From a virus, in the IMG/VR virus record IMGVR_UViG_3300027754_000222, positions 1-37,517 of that record: a stretch of DNA of 37,517 nucleotides; one strand, written 5' to 3'. Positions 23,643 to 31,536 of the stretch are shown here, piece by piece. Both the position numbers and the translations under genes were made by a program. Numbering within the stretch: position 1 is the first letter of the stretch; each line of letters starts with the position of its first letter. Under the pieces are notes generated by a model. That model was not told the DNA's origin and did no database searches. It saw only the letters and a program-made list of their open reading frames with translations.

Positions 23643-24488
23643 ATGGGTCAGTTATTAGTCCCTGCTCTTATAGGTGCAGGCGTAGGTGCTGTAGGTGGTG
23701 CTGTATCAGGCAAAAATCCATTTAAGTCAGCTTTACTAGGCGGTGCTTTAGGTGCTGGTGGTGCAGGTTTAATGGGTGCTGGTGCTGGTAGTGGAAGTGG
23801 CTTGTTCTCAGGATTTAAGGGTATAGAAGCTGCTGTTCCTAGTTTAGGCTCAGGTGGTTACGCACAGTTAGCACAAAACCCATTAGGTGCTATTGGTGGT
23901 GCTGCAACAGGCGGTATTAACTTTCCAAGTATAGGTTCTAATCTTGGTGGCACTAATTTACCATTTGGCAGTCAAGGCATTCAAATAGATAAATTTAATC
24001 CTGCTTTTAATTTTACTGATGAAGGGTTAGCTTTTGCAGATAAAGGATTGTCTTCAGCAGACCAAATGTTTGCCAATAAGTTTGTTACAGAACAAAATCC
24101 ATTTGCTTTAGACCCTAGAAGACTAGCTGTTAATACACCGTTATCATTAGGCGAACAATTTACAGATATGATGAGTAATCCATTATCAGGATTATCTACA
24201 TCTGATAAATTAGGTTTAGGTATGAAAGGTTTTGAAGCATATAATCAACCACAAGAAGCTATTAGACCAGTACAAATATCACCTGTTACTCCAGGAAATC
24301 CTAATCAAAAAGCTCCCAATTTTAATGTTAATCCATCATCTAATTTAATAAATGTAAGTCCTAATGTAGGATTACAAGAAGGCAATGATATAGGCTTAAC
24401 AAATTTAGAAACAACAATGCCTTTGTCAGACGAAGAAATATTAAGATTACAACAAATGTTGCAAACAACAGGATTTAGGGGAAGATAA
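23643..24488 (+). CDS. putative ejection protein with glycine-zipper N-terminus
   Basis: This 281-residue protein begins with about 65 Gly/Ala-rich hydrophobic residues (LLVPALIGAGVGAVGGAVSG, LLGGALGAGGAGLMGAG), a glycine-zipper pattern like that of membrane-inserting pore proteins. The rest is polar, with Asn, Pro and Phe. No catalytic motif is visible. It lies within the run of long virion genes before lysis. A role in forming a channel across the host envelope during DNA ejection fits the sequence but is inferred. Its ribosome-binding site is GGAAAGG. Confidence 0.5.
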   Translation: MGQLLVPALIGAGVGAVGGAVSGKNPFKSALLGGALGAGGAGLMGAGAGSGSGLFSGFKGIEAAVPSLGSGGYAQLAQNPLGAIGGAATGGINFPSIGSNLGGTNLPFGSQGIQIDKFNPAFNFTDEGLAFADKGLSSADQMFANKFVTEQNPFALDPRRLAVNTPLSLGEQFTDMMSNPLSGLSTSDKLGLGMKGFEAYNQPQEAIRPVQISPVTPGNPNQKAPNFNVNPSSNLINVSPNVGLQEGNDIGLTNLETTMPLSDEEILRLQQMLQTTGFRGR

Positions 24489-24490
24489 TT

Positions 24491-25603
24491 ATGGCACTAT
24501 TTGACACAAGTGGTGGACTAAGTGGTTTATTAGGTGATTTAGGTGACTATGGCTTTGGTGTTTCTAAAAATACAGGTCTTCTTACTGACGCTGAAAGAGA
24601 AGCAATTAATAAAAGAGCATTAATTTCTGGTGGTCTTAACGCAGCTTTAACATATCTTGCTACTCCTAAAAATTTAAATACAGGAAGCGTATTACCTTAT
24701 TTAGGTAAAGCAGGTCTAGCAGGCTTTGGTGCATCTCAAAATACAGTAGACCAAGCATTAAACAATGTTTATAGGCAAAAACTTTTAGCTGGAAAAGAAG
24801 ATAACATTAGAACTTATGAAAAAGATAGACAAAAAATTACAGAACAATTTGACCCAATTACAAAAAAATGGACTACATTGGGTACTAGCTCATTAGATGC
24901 TCCAAAAGAACAAAAACTTACTACAGAAGTTATTGATGTTGGCGGTAAAAAAATTCTTATTAATAAAGATACTGGTGTTCCTATTCAGTCTTTTGCAGTA
25001 ACTAAACAACCTAAAGAAGAAGATACATTTAAACAAACCAATGAATTACGCAATACATTTCAAAATTTACCTGAAGTAAAGTCATGGAACATTACACAAC
25101 CTATTTTAATGTCAGCTAGAGAAGCAACTAAAGATACATCAGGAGCTAGTGACCTTAATTTAATTTACGCATTAGGTAAAGCATTAGACCCAAACTCTGT
25201 AGTTCGTGAAGGTGAGCTAGAACTTGCTGCTGGGACAGGTTCTTTAGGAGAAAAACTTAAAGGATATTACAAATCAACCTCTGTTGGTGGAAAACTTACA
25301 CCAGAAGTTAAGCAAGATTTATTACGTCAAATTGAAAGCAGAACTTATGCTCAGAAAAAACAATATGAATCAGCTAAAAAACAATATACTAGCATTGCTA
25401 ACAAATATAAACTTGACCCTAGTGAATTATTTATTGAGCCTATTGTTGAGCCATTAGACACATCTGTTGATAGGACTGTAAATACTATTTCAGCCAAACC
25501 ACAAGTACAAAATATTAATCAAGGATTTAATTTAAATACACCAATTAAATCACAGCCAAAAGCATTATCTGACGAAGAACTTAAACTTAAATACAGAAGA
25601 TAA
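24491..25603 (+). CDS. putative internal virion protein
   Basis: This 370-residue protein has a hydrophobic N-terminal part (GGLNAALTYLATPKNLNTG, GKAGLAGFGASQNTVDQALN), a charged linker, and a helical C-terminal half from about residue 190. That half contains DLNLIYALGKALDPNSVVRE and GELELAAGTGSLGEKLKGYY, a segment I recognise from internal or structural proteins of many tailed phages. The end is Lys/Gln-rich. It probably travels in the head and enters the host with the DNA. Two bases separate it from the genes on both sides. No transglycosylase motif is apparent. Confidence 0.58.
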   Translation: MALFDTSGGLSGLLGDLGDYGFGVSKNTGLLTDAEREAINKRALISGGLNAALTYLATPKNLNTGSVLPYLGKAGLAGFGASQNTVDQALNNVYRQKLLAGKEDNIRTYEKDRQKITEQFDPITKKWTTLGTSSLDAPKEQKLTTEVIDVGGKKILINKDTGVPIQSFAVTKQPKEEDTFKQTNELRNTFQNLPEVKSWNITQPILMSAREATKDTSGASDLNLIYALGKALDPNSVVREGELELAAGTGSLGEKLKGYYKSTSVGGKLTPEVKQDLLRQIESRTYAQKKQYESAKKQYTSIANKYKLDPSELFIEPIVEPLDTSVDRTVNTISAKPQVQNINQGFNLNTPIKSQPKALSDEELKLKYRR

Positions 25604-25605
25604 AA

Positions 25606-27402
25606 ATGGATAACTATAAAGAACTAATGGATGCTGCTAGACGTGCAGATGCGTCTGGTGATGCAGAAGGTGCTGCTAGACTTGTTCAAATGGCTGTTTC
25701 TTCCCAAGAAAAACCACAACAAAAACAAGACAATGCAAATATAGACTTTGCAAAATCTGTAGTTAGTGGTGGTCAAGAAGCAAGAAATTTAATTATTCCT
25801 AGAGTTGATTCTAATGTAGGAGAAATTACTCCAGAGCAAGTGCAAAGAATTAAACAAGCTGAATTTAAAGATAAGCCAGCAGGTGAAAGGTTTATGATTG
25901 GAGCTGGGCAAGGTTTTGCTAATTTAGGTAGAGGTGCTGGTCAAATTCTTAGAGAAGGTATTGAAAAAGTATCTCCTCAACAAAAAACATTAAGTGACTT
26001 AATTGTTCGGCAACAAACTAATAATTTAGCAGATAGATTAAACTTACCTACAAGACAAGATATATCACGTAATAGATTACAAGAGCAATATATTAACCAA
26101 GACAAAGCAGCAACTGTTGGTAATGTAGCCGCTAATATTTCAGCATTTTTACCTACAGCTTTTGTTCCAGGTTTAAATACTGTTACAGGTGCTGGTTTAA
26201 CTGGTGCTGGATTTAGTGCATTACAACCAGTTACAGAAGAAGAAAGTAGAGTAAAAAATGCTTTAATAGGTGGTGCTACTGGTTTTGCTGTTACAAAAGG
26301 CGTTCAAGTATTAGGTAATGCTCTTAAACAAAACCAAGCAATACAAAATGCTTTAAAATCAAAAAATACTACTTTTGATAAATCATTACAAGAAGCTGTT
26401 GATGCTGGATATGTTATTCCACCAAGTTATGCAAAAGCTGGTGGTCTTGCTAGAGGAGCAGAAGCTATTTCAGGCAAAGCTAAAACTAATCAATTGGCTA
26501 TGGTTAAAAACCAAGAAGTAACAAATAATTTAGGAAGAAAATATTTAGGTTTGTCTGATGAAACCGCATTTGGAGAAGGTGCAATAAATGAAGCTAAAAA
26601 AGCACCTAATGCAGTTTATCAAAGAGTTGAAAAATTACCATCTATTACAAAAACTATAGAAACACCATCTTATGATGTAATGGGTATTCAAACAGGAGTT
26701 AAGTCAACAAAAGAAACTGTTATACCAAACGGAGCTAAATTACTTGAAGATTTAAAAAATACTCGCTTTGAAGCAAATGGATTATATAAAAAATATTTTC
26801 ATAGTCTTGATTCTGCTGGTGACCCTAAAATATATGCGGCTGCAAAAAAAGCAGACCTTAAAGCTGCAAAATTAGAATCTATGATTGATGATTTAGCTAA
26901 AGCCCATAAACAACCAGGTCTTGTAAAAGAATTGCAAACAGCACGAACTCAATTAGCTAAAGTATATAGTGTAGAAAAAGCAATGAATCCAGCAACAGGT
27001 GATTTAGATGCAAAAGCATTTGCTAGTATGCTTAAAAAAGGTAAATTACTTACAAAAGAAGCACAAACTATTGGTAAATTTGCATCAGCTTTTCCAGATG
27101 TTGCAAGAGTGCCACCAAGTGGCGCTGGAAATGCTTTTACCAATGTAGATTATTTAACAAGTTTAATTACTGGTTTAACAACTGGTAATTTAGGATATGC
27201 TGCTGCTCCAATTATTAGACCTATTGCTAGGTATGGTATTTTATCTAATCCAGTTCAAAAAGCTATGGCAAATAGAACGTATCAACAAGGAGCTATTCCA
27301 GGACTATTAAACTCATCATTAAATAGTAAATATGCTATACCAGCATTGCAAGGAAGCATTATACCAAACATGTTGCAAGATAACGAACAAGGACAACAAT
27401 GA
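25606..27402 (+). CDS. large internal virion protein
   Basis: This 598-residue protein is the largest of the ejection-type proteins. Residues about 5-35 form an amphipathic helix rich in Ala (YKELMDAARRADASGDAEGA). Around 165-230 is a hydrophobic Gly/Ala stretch (VGNVAANISAFLPTAFVPGL, LNTVTGAGLTGAGFSALQPV). The middle is long and helical (KKAPNAVYQRVEKL, LAKAHKQPGLVKELQTART). The C-terminus again has a hydrophobic segment (LTTGNLGYAAAPIIRPIARY). I see no lysozyme, SLT or peptidase motif. Its length and composition match internal proteins such as those of P22 or T7-like phages, without clear homology. It overlaps the next gene by 4 bases (ATGA). Confidence 0.58.
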   Translation: MDNYKELMDAARRADASGDAEGAARLVQMAVSSQEKPQQKQDNANIDFAKSVVSGGQEARNLIIPRVDSNVGEITPEQVQRIKQAEFKDKPAGERFMIGAGQGFANLGRGAGQILREGIEKVSPQQKTLSDLIVRQQTNNLADRLNLPTRQDISRNRLQEQYINQDKAATVGNVAANISAFLPTAFVPGLNTVTGAGLTGAGFSALQPVTEEESRVKNALIGGATGFAVTKGVQVLGNALKQNQAIQNALKSKNTTFDKSLQEAVDAGYVIPPSYAKAGGLARGAEAISGKAKTNQLAMVKNQEVTNNLGRKYLGLSDETAFGEGAINEAKKAPNAVYQRVEKLPSITKTIETPSYDVMGIQTGVKSTKETVIPNGAKLLEDLKNTRFEANGLYKKYFHSLDSAGDPKIYAAAKKADLKAAKLESMIDDLAKAHKQPGLVKELQTARTQLAKVYSVEKAMNPATGDLDAKAFASMLKKGKLLTKEAQTIGKFASAFPDVARVPPSGAGNAFTNVDYLTSLITGLTTGNLGYAAAPIIRPIARYGILSNPVQKAMANRTYQQGAIPGLLNSSLNSKYAIPALQGSIIPNMLQDNEQGQQ

Positions 27403-27605
27403 GTGATATAGACCCATTTGAGTACGGCAAACTAACCGCACAAGTTCAATCCTTACAAGACAAGGTAGACTCTATGGAAACAGACATAAAGTCTCTCCTA
27501 GAGCTTGCAAACAAGTCCAAAGGTGGCTTCTGGGCTGGCATGGCAATCGCATCTGCTATCGGTGGTTTTATAACATTCATTGTTAATCATTGGATGGGAA
27601 AGTGA
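27399..27605 (+). CDS. coiled-coil/single-TM lysis-region protein (XhlA-like topology)
   Basis: This 68-residue protein has a heptad-rich N-terminal helix (YGKLTAQVQSLQDKVDSMET, DIKSLLELANK) and one membrane segment at about residues 44-63 (FWAGMAIASAIGGFITFIVN). That topology is like XhlA-type haemolysins and small accessory holin proteins. It begins the lysis block, 4 bases into the preceding gene, and overlaps the next gene. It may help the 3-TM holin or anchor a complex at the inner membrane. No enzymatic function is expected. Confidence 0.6.
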   Translation: MSDIDPFEYGKLTAQVQSLQDKVDSMETDIKSLLELANKSKGGFWAGMAIASAIGGFITFIVNHWMGK

Positions 27606-27931
27606 AAGTACTTGCTTATTTCACAGTTCTAGTAGTATTTTGGTTATTCTTAATTGATGCACCTTATGCTAAAGAACTTGTAAAAGAAATGAGCATGGCT
27701 ACAGAATCAGGTGAAATAGTATTAACATCTGAAGAATGTATATTTACAAAAATGGGTTTACAAGGTTATGACTATGCTGCTTATGCAACTGATAAAGGTC
27801 ATCCTAACCATGAAGGTTGTTGGAAGTCTGATAACTATGAAGGTAAGCACGCTGTCTATATATACTTTCCAGAGATAAACCAAACAGCAGTATTTGACGC
27901 TAAACTATTTAAACCTAAAGCCACGATATGA
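27602..27931 (+). CDS. small secreted or membrane-anchored protein
   Basis: I place the start at GTG 27602, overlapping the previous TGA; TTG 27590 is possible but adds only four residues. The 109-residue product has a hydrophobic N-terminus (KVLAYFTVLVVFWLFLIDAP) ending near YAKEL, so it is either a signal peptide or an uncleaved anchor. The outside part has two Cys (EECIFTK and HEGCWKS) that could form a disulphide, and strands such as HAVYIYFPEINQTAVF. Similar small periplasmic proteins sit in lysis regions of phages that infect low-GC Betaproteobacteria, from memory. The function is unknown. Confidence 0.55.
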   Translation: MKVLAYFTVLVVFWLFLIDAPYAKELVKEMSMATESGEIVLTSEECIFTKMGLQGYDYAAYATDKGHPNHEGCWKSDNYEGKHAVYIYFPEINQTAVFDAKLFKPKATI

Positions 27932-28287
27932 CATTTATTACAGAAAATAATATAGCTAATCTATATTCAGCTCTGATAGAAATGCCCATATTTGACGAAT
28001 ATAAACTACCACCATCATCTAAAGTAGACTTTGTAATAGTGCATGATGCAAGTATATGTGGACAATATGAACCACCAGAGTCAGGTGAACCTCACGTTAT
28101 TACTATATCTACTGCACGTCATGCTCATTTATACAGCGTATTAGTCACTTTATGCCATGAGATAATCCACATGTGCGTATATTTAGATTCACCTAAAACA
28201 GAACAATATACAAGTCATAAAGGTTTATTCTTAAAACTACAAAAACGTGTAGCCAAGATGTATGGCTTTGACCCTAAGGAACTATAA
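27928..28287 (+). CDS. SprT-like zinc metalloprotease-like protein
   Basis: This 119-residue protein has a clear zinc-protease motif, LCHEIIHMCVY (HExxH), followed about 17 residues later by SHKGLFLKLQKRVAKMYGF, where the His is the likely third ligand. This is the SprT-like arrangement. SprT-type domains act on protein-DNA crosslinks in cells; in phages the substrate is unknown. The N-terminal half has a helix and strand (KVDFVIVHDASICGQYEPPE). It has no signal peptide. It overlaps both neighbours by 1-4 bases inside the lysis block, so it is expressed late. It might also process virion or envelope proteins. Confidence 0.68.
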   Translation: MTFITENNIANLYSALIEMPIFDEYKLPPSSKVDFVIVHDASICGQYEPPESGEPHVITISTARHAHLYSVLVTLCHEIIHMCVYLDSPKTEQYTSHKGLFLKLQKRVAKMYGFDPKEL

Positions 28288-28559
28288 TGAATATGGAAAA
28301 AATAACAAGCATGTTGTTTCCAGTAATAGTATCTGCTATTGCTTGGTTACTTACTGCAATGACTGCTATTCAAGCAGACTTAATTAACATCAAATCTAAA
28401 ATGCCTATTCTTATTACAGAACAAGGTGTGCCTACAGATAGTCCAATATCTGCTGACGCTAGAGGTAAACTTAAAGAAGAGTTAAGACAACAAATATCAG
28501 AATTAAATGTTCGTATCCGTATATTAGAAGAACACGATATGCAAAGGAAAGGCAAATAA
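28287..28559 (+). CDS. N-terminal-TM/coiled-coil protein (i-spanin-like topology)
   Basis: This 90-residue protein has one N-terminal membrane helix (LFPVIVSAIAWLLTAMTAIQ, residues about 10-29) and a C-terminal coiled coil (KLKEELRQQISELNVRIRIL, then EEHDMQRKGK). The topology suits an inner-membrane spanin subunit, or an accessory of the holin. I found no separate lipobox protein that would be the outer spanin. TAATG joins it to the neighbours. It sits immediately before the holin and endolysin, which fits a role in lysis. Function by topology only. Confidence 0.5.
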   Translation: MNMEKITSMLFPVIVSAIAWLLTAMTAIQADLINIKSKMPILITEQGVPTDSPISADARGKLKEELRQQISELNVRIRILEEHDMQRKGK

Positions 28560-29059
28560 TGTTTAGTATTATTAGCGGTATATTAGGGTTTGCTACAAGC
28601 GGACTTCCAAGTCTATTAGGATTTTTTCAACAAAAAGGCGACCAAAAACATGAACGAGAAATGGCTAAACTTCAAACAGAACGTGAACTTGAACTTGCAA
28701 AAGCTGGCTTTGTATCTCAAGAAAAAGTGGAAGCAATTAAGTTAGACGAAATAAACGCACAAACTTATGCAGATGAAAGAGTAGCATTATATGAACATGA
28801 TGCTAAACTTGTTTCTGAATCATCTCAATGGGTAAAAACTCTTAATGCTTCTGTAAGACCTATTGTAGCATTTACATTCGTAGGTTTATTAGTATTTGTA
28901 GATGTAGCAGGTTTAGTATGGGCAGTAAAGTCTACAGGTGGATTTACTCCAGAAGCTATGGATGCAGTATTTTCTAGTGAAGAGATGTCAATTGTAGCTT
29001 CTATTATTGGTTTCTACTTTGGTTCAAGAACTTGGGAAAAGAAACGTGAAGGCGTCTAA
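28559..29059 (+). CDS. holin (3-TM family)
   Basis: This 166-residue protein has an N-terminal hydrophobic segment (FSIISGILGFATSGLPSLLG), a long charged coiled coil (KHEREMAKLQTERELELAKA), and membrane segments VRPIVAFTFVGLLVFVDVAG and MSIVASIIGFYFGSRTWEK. The ending, GFYFGSRTWEKK, is the mark of the Holin_3TMS family (PF11351-like). It is placed directly before and overlapping the endolysin gene by 14 bases. Its role would be to open the inner membrane at the time of lysis. Confidence 0.8.
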   Translation: MFSIISGILGFATSGLPSLLGFFQQKGDQKHEREMAKLQTERELELAKAGFVSQEKVEAIKLDEINAQTYADERVALYEHDAKLVSESSQWVKTLNASVRPIVAFTFVGLLVFVDVAGLVWAVKSTGGFTPEAMDAVFSSEEMSIVASIIGFYFGSRTWEKKREGV

Positions 29060-29495
29060 TGTTTGCATACAACTTCTTAAACATCATGAGGGTGTTAGGT
29101 ACAAGCCTTATACTTGCCCTGCTGGTTTGTGGACTGTGGGTGTTGGTCATCTTATCGGTGATGGTAAGTCTTTGCCTAGAGAGTGGAACAAAACTTTTAC
29201 ACAGGCTGAAGTAGATGGAATTCTTAAACGAGACCTCAACCGTTTTGAGTTGGGAATATCTAAGATGTTACCTAACGTGCCTCTTAGACAACACGAGTTT
29301 GACGCTATCCTATCTTTCTGCTTTAATCTTGGTCTTGGTTGCTTTCAACGAAGCACCATCCGTCAAGCGTTGTTACGTGGCGATAAAGAAGCGGCTATGG
29401 AGTCGTTAGTCAAATATTGTAGAGCTGGTGGCAAGATATTAAAAGGTTTACAAAACAGAAGATTAGATGAACGCAAATTGTTTTTAGGGTTATAA
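29046..29495 (+). CDS. endolysin, GH24 lysozyme (E-x8-C-x5-T type)
   Basis: I place the start at GTG 29046, which gives the usual phage-lysozyme N-terminus (KASNVCIQLLKHHEGVRYK) and 149 residues; the frame is open further upstream, but that lies within the holin gene. The catalytic triad is E15 (HHEG), C24 (PYTCPAG) and T30 (LWTVGVGH), the E-8-(D/C)-5-T pattern with Cys in the Asp position, found in a known subset of phage lysozymes. The C-terminus has FDAILSFCFNLGLGCF and a final helix, both typical. It cleaves peptidoglycan after holin lesions form. There is no signal peptide or SAR segment, so it depends on the holin. Confidence 0.85.
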   Translation: MKASNVCIQLLKHHEGVRYKPYTCPAGLWTVGVGHLIGDGKSLPREWNKTFTQAEVDGILKRDLNRFELGISKMLPNVPLRQHEFDAILSFCFNLGLGCFQRSTIRQALLRGDKEAAMESLVKYCRAGGKILKGLQNRRLDERKLFLGL

Positions 29496-29513
29496 TAAAG
29501 CATCTTAACCCTA
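29485..29513 (+). repeat. inverted repeat at the end of the endolysin gene
   Basis: TAGGGTTA (29485-29492) and TAACCCTA (29506-29513) form a perfect 8-bp inverted repeat with a 13-base loop, overlapping the endolysin stop codon. No T tract follows on the plus strand, so it is not a classic terminator. The ribosome-binding site of the next gene (AGGAGAG) starts within its right arm. Possibly an mRNA stability or translation element. Confidence 0.5.
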
Positions 29514-29523
29514 GGAGAGTAGT

Positions 29524-30228
29524 TTGAAATATAAATCAGTTCTAGTCATATCTGACCTACATATTCCATATCATCATCCTGACGCATTTGCGTTTCTAAA
29601 AGCATTAAAGACTAAATACAAGTTTGACCATATAGTCAACATAGGTGATGAGCTAGACCAACACGCTATTTCTATGCACGAACATAACCCAGACTTATAC
29701 TCTGCTGGACATGAATTAGAAGAGTCTAAGAAGCACGTTAAAGAATTAGAAAAGATATTTCCTAAGATGGTTTTAGTTCACTCTAACCATAGCTCTTTAG
29801 TTTATCGTAGAGCATTAAAGTATGGTATGCCTAAAGCCTACCTAAAACATTATAATGAGTTCTTAGGCGTTGGCAAAGGTTGGGAATGGGTAGATGACCA
29901 CACCATAACCCTAAGTGATAACTCTAGATGTTTCTTTACTCACGGTATGTCTGCAGACGTTTTAAAGGTATCCCAGCAGTATGGAATGAGTACAGTACAG
30001 GGTCACTATCATACTAAATTCAGTATTGGTTATTACAGTAACCCAGATGCTCTTATTTGGGGTATGCAGGTTGGATGTTTAATACATCAAAAGTCTATGG
30101 CATTTGATTATGCTAAAAACTTTAAGAGTCGTTTCATTGTAGGTTGTGGAGTTATTATTAACGGTCAACCAAAGCTAATGCCTATGGTACTAAAAGAGAA
30201 TGGGCGTTGGAATGGTCATGTTTCTTAG
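29524..30228 (+). CDS. calcineurin-like metallophosphoesterase
   Basis: This 234-residue enzyme has all metal ligands of the family: D11-x-H13 (VISDLHIPY), G-D42 (IGDELDQH), N88-H89 (HSNHSS), H140 (FFTHGM) and H161-x-H163 (QGHYHT). It would hydrolyse a phosphoester; related phage enzymes act on nucleotides, phosphoproteins or nucleic acid, and the substrate cannot be told here. The start is TTG 29524 after a strong AGGAGAG site. It lies after the endolysin, at the end of the late operon, and is followed by one short gene before the convergent early operon. Confidence 0.88.
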   Translation: MKYKSVLVISDLHIPYHHPDAFAFLKALKTKYKFDHIVNIGDELDQHAISMHEHNPDLYSAGHELEESKKHVKELEKIFPKMVLVHSNHSSLVYRRALKYGMPKAYLKHYNEFLGVGKGWEWVDDHTITLSDNSRCFFTHGMSADVLKVSQQYGMSTVQGHYHTKFSIGYYSNPDALIWGMQVGCLIHQKSMAFDYAKNFKSRFIVGCGVIINGQPKLMPMVLKENGRWNGHVS

Positions 30229-30235
30229 GACAATT

Positions 30236-30412
30236 ATGCAACGGTCAGAAATAGAAATTATCTGTAATCACATGCTTGGTAAAACTATTATATCTTGTGA
30301 AGCTGAACATGGAGATAGCACCATCATCATTCAATTAGATGACGATAGTTATATAGAAATCACCGGTGAAGAGTTATCTGTCTATGGAGAACTTACACCA
30401 TTAGATGACTGA
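30236..30412 (+). CDS. small hypothetical protein at end of late operon
   Basis: I place the start at ATG 30236 (MQRSEIEIICNH), 7 bases after the phosphoesterase stop; GTG or ATG codons further upstream overlap that gene and add an unlikely leader. The 58-residue product is acidic and beta-rich (LGKTIISCEAEHGDSTIII, QLDDDSYIEITGEEL). No family is recognised. Its 3' end overlaps by 31 bases the convergent gene on the other strand, so late and early transcripts meet here without an obvious terminator between them. Confidence 0.55.
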   Translation: MQRSEIEIICNHMLGKTIISCEAEHGDSTIIIQLDDDSYIEITGEELSVYGELTPLDD

Positions 30413-30762
30413 TACCAAGCATCTATATAGTCTTTTAATCCTTCTATACCATTACCAATAATAACAAGTTTATTCTGGGTAACCTTATAAAAGTTATTTA
30501 CTTCAGTTCCTGTATCATCACTATATCCATATATCATTAACACAGTAAACTTATCTTGGTCTGCTAATGCTTTTAACAGTATCTTTTGACCTAAAGATAT
30601 ATCTTCATCCTCACGTTTCCACTCTCCAATAAGAAAGTTTCCACGTCTTTCAAAAACCATGTCAATGTTAGATGGCATAGCTTTTGGATTATCTAGTATT
30701 ACACCTCTTAAAAATCCAAAGTCTGTATGACTAGCATACGCATTACGCATAGCATTAGACAC
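30382..30762 (-). CDS. PD-(D/E)XK-family nuclease-like protein
   Basis: This 126-residue protein on the minus strand has an intact D-(x)n-E-x-K signature: D34 in PSNIDMVFERR and E47-W-K49 in FLIGEWKRE. The helix QKILLKALADQDKFTVLMIY follows, as in small resolvases. It may be a Holliday junction or DNA-end nuclease used with the recombination genes of the same operon. The start is GTG at 30762, overlapping the upstream gene by 8 bases; the second Met (ATG 30750) is an alternative. It is the last gene of the leftward operon. Confidence 0.65.
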   Translation of the reverse strand: MSNAMRNAYASHTDFGFLRGVILDNPKAMPSNIDMVFERRGNFLIGEWKREDEDISLGQKILLKALADQDKFTVLMIYGYSDDTGTEVNNFYKVTQNKLVIIGNGIEGLKDYIDAWYQSSNGVSSP

Positions 30763-30910
30763 AAATTACAATACCATTAGAGCCAACCTGACATACTGTT
30801 ACAGAACCATCAGGTGCTAGTATTGTAGTAGTTTGAGCCATAACCTGTTCTGTTCCCCAAATAGCTAATGCAGCTAATACCACAATAAATATCCAATAGA
30901 TTTTACTCAT
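30755..30910 (-). CDS. small secreted protein with signal peptide
   Basis: This 51-residue minus-strand ORF has a signal peptide or anchor (KIYWIFIVVLAALAIWGTEQ) with a VMAQ cleavage site near residue 25. A mature part of about 26 residues follows, TTTILAPDGSVTVCQVGSNG, with two Cys. Small secreted proteins with this TTTxLxPDGxxxxC pattern occur in several phages of Betaproteobacteria, from memory. The function is unknown; periplasmic action during infection, such as superinfection exclusion, is conceivable. It overlaps DUF3310 by 8 bases and the nuclease gene by 8. Confidence 0.65.
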   Translation of the reverse strand: MSKIYWIFIVVLAALAIWGTEQVMAQTTTILAPDGSVTVCQVGSNGIVICV

Positions 30911-31178
30911 CATCAAACCTTTGTAATTGAGCTTCTAATTCTGGTGGAATTTCAGCATCATCATCACGCATAACTTCTATTAGCTTATTTTTATACCATT
31001 CTGATTTGTCTAAGTCTTGTGCAAAAGCACCCTTAAAAGGATAGCGTAAATCATATTTCATCTTACAACCCTTTAAGTATCCAATAAACTCTTCCTTAGT
31101 CAAACGACTTTCAATCACATCTATTGTTTCAATACCACCTTGCAAGTAATGCGGTGGTCTATTCACTAAATCAACCAT
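30903..31178 (-). CDS. DUF3310 family protein
   Basis: This 91-residue protein begins DLVNRPPHYLQGGIETIDVI, followed by ESRLTKEEFIGYLKGCKMKY and DLDKSEWYKNKLIEV. These are the NxPPHY, GIExIDVIE and GYLKGNxxKY motifs of DUF3310, usually found as nucleotide-metabolism-associated phage proteins with no proven reaction. The C-terminus is acidic. The ribosome-binding site is AAGGGGATAAG. It lies in the leftward early operon between two tiny membrane-protein genes. Confidence 0.88.
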   Translation of the reverse strand: MVDLVNRPPHYLQGGIETIDVIESRLTKEEFIGYLKGCKMKYDLRYPFKGAFAQDLDKSEWYKNKLIEVMRDDDAEIPPELEAQLQRFDDE

Positions 31179-31180
31179 TC

Positions 31181-31297
31181 TTATCCCCTTATAAAAAATA
31201 AATCAACAAGTTCATAACATCCATAAGCAAACCAAAACATACCACCAACAATCAACATCCATATTACTATATCTAATATTTTTTCTGCTAAGTCCAT
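31181..31297 (-). CDS. 38-residue membrane peptide
   Basis: This minus-strand ORF starts at ATG (31297-31295) and gives 38 residues, with one membrane helix (IVIWMLIVGGMFWFAYGCY) between an N-terminal DLAEKIL and a short FFIRG end. It overlaps the gene upstream by 10 bases, and its stop is 2 bases before the DUF3310 start, so it fits neatly in the operon. The function is unknown; such peptides in early operons sometimes act as membrane-targeted inhibitors or exclusion proteins. Confidence 0.6.
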   Translation of the reverse strand: MDLAEKILDIVIWMLIVGGMFWFAYGCYELVDLFFIRG

Positions 31298-31536
31298 TTT
31301 CCATACTCCCTTCCTACAGTTACAGACACATACGTTCTATTCTTAAATCGCTTATCTAATTCATTATTATAAGTCCATTTAGGCAAACTAAAATATCCTT
31401 GGCTTTCTAAATACTTTAATCTTGTCCTATTAGTTGCACATTGTTGAACAATATTTTTAATGCTGCAATTAGGATGCTTATTAATATAATCTATAATAAA
31501 TTTTGCTTGTCGTTGGTCATCTAGTTTAGTGTACAT
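31288..31536 (-). CDS. small winged-helix-like protein
   Basis: This 82-residue protein has a helix-turn-helix-like middle: DDQRQAKFIIDYINKHPNCS, IKNIVQQCATNRTRLKYLES, then QGYFSLPKW. The pattern (helix, CSIKNIVQQ, helix with NRTRLKYL, and a GYF wing) resembles a winged-helix DNA-binding domain. The C-terminus is beta-like (RTYVSVTVGREYGKW). It has a good ribosome-binding site (GGAGTGAAAG) and overlaps genes on both sides. It could regulate early transcription; this is inferred from the fold alone. Confidence 0.6.
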   Translation of the reverse strand: MYTKLDDQRQAKFIIDYINKHPNCSIKNIVQQCATNRTRLKYLESQGYFSLPKWTYNNELDKRFKNRTYVSVTVGREYGKWT

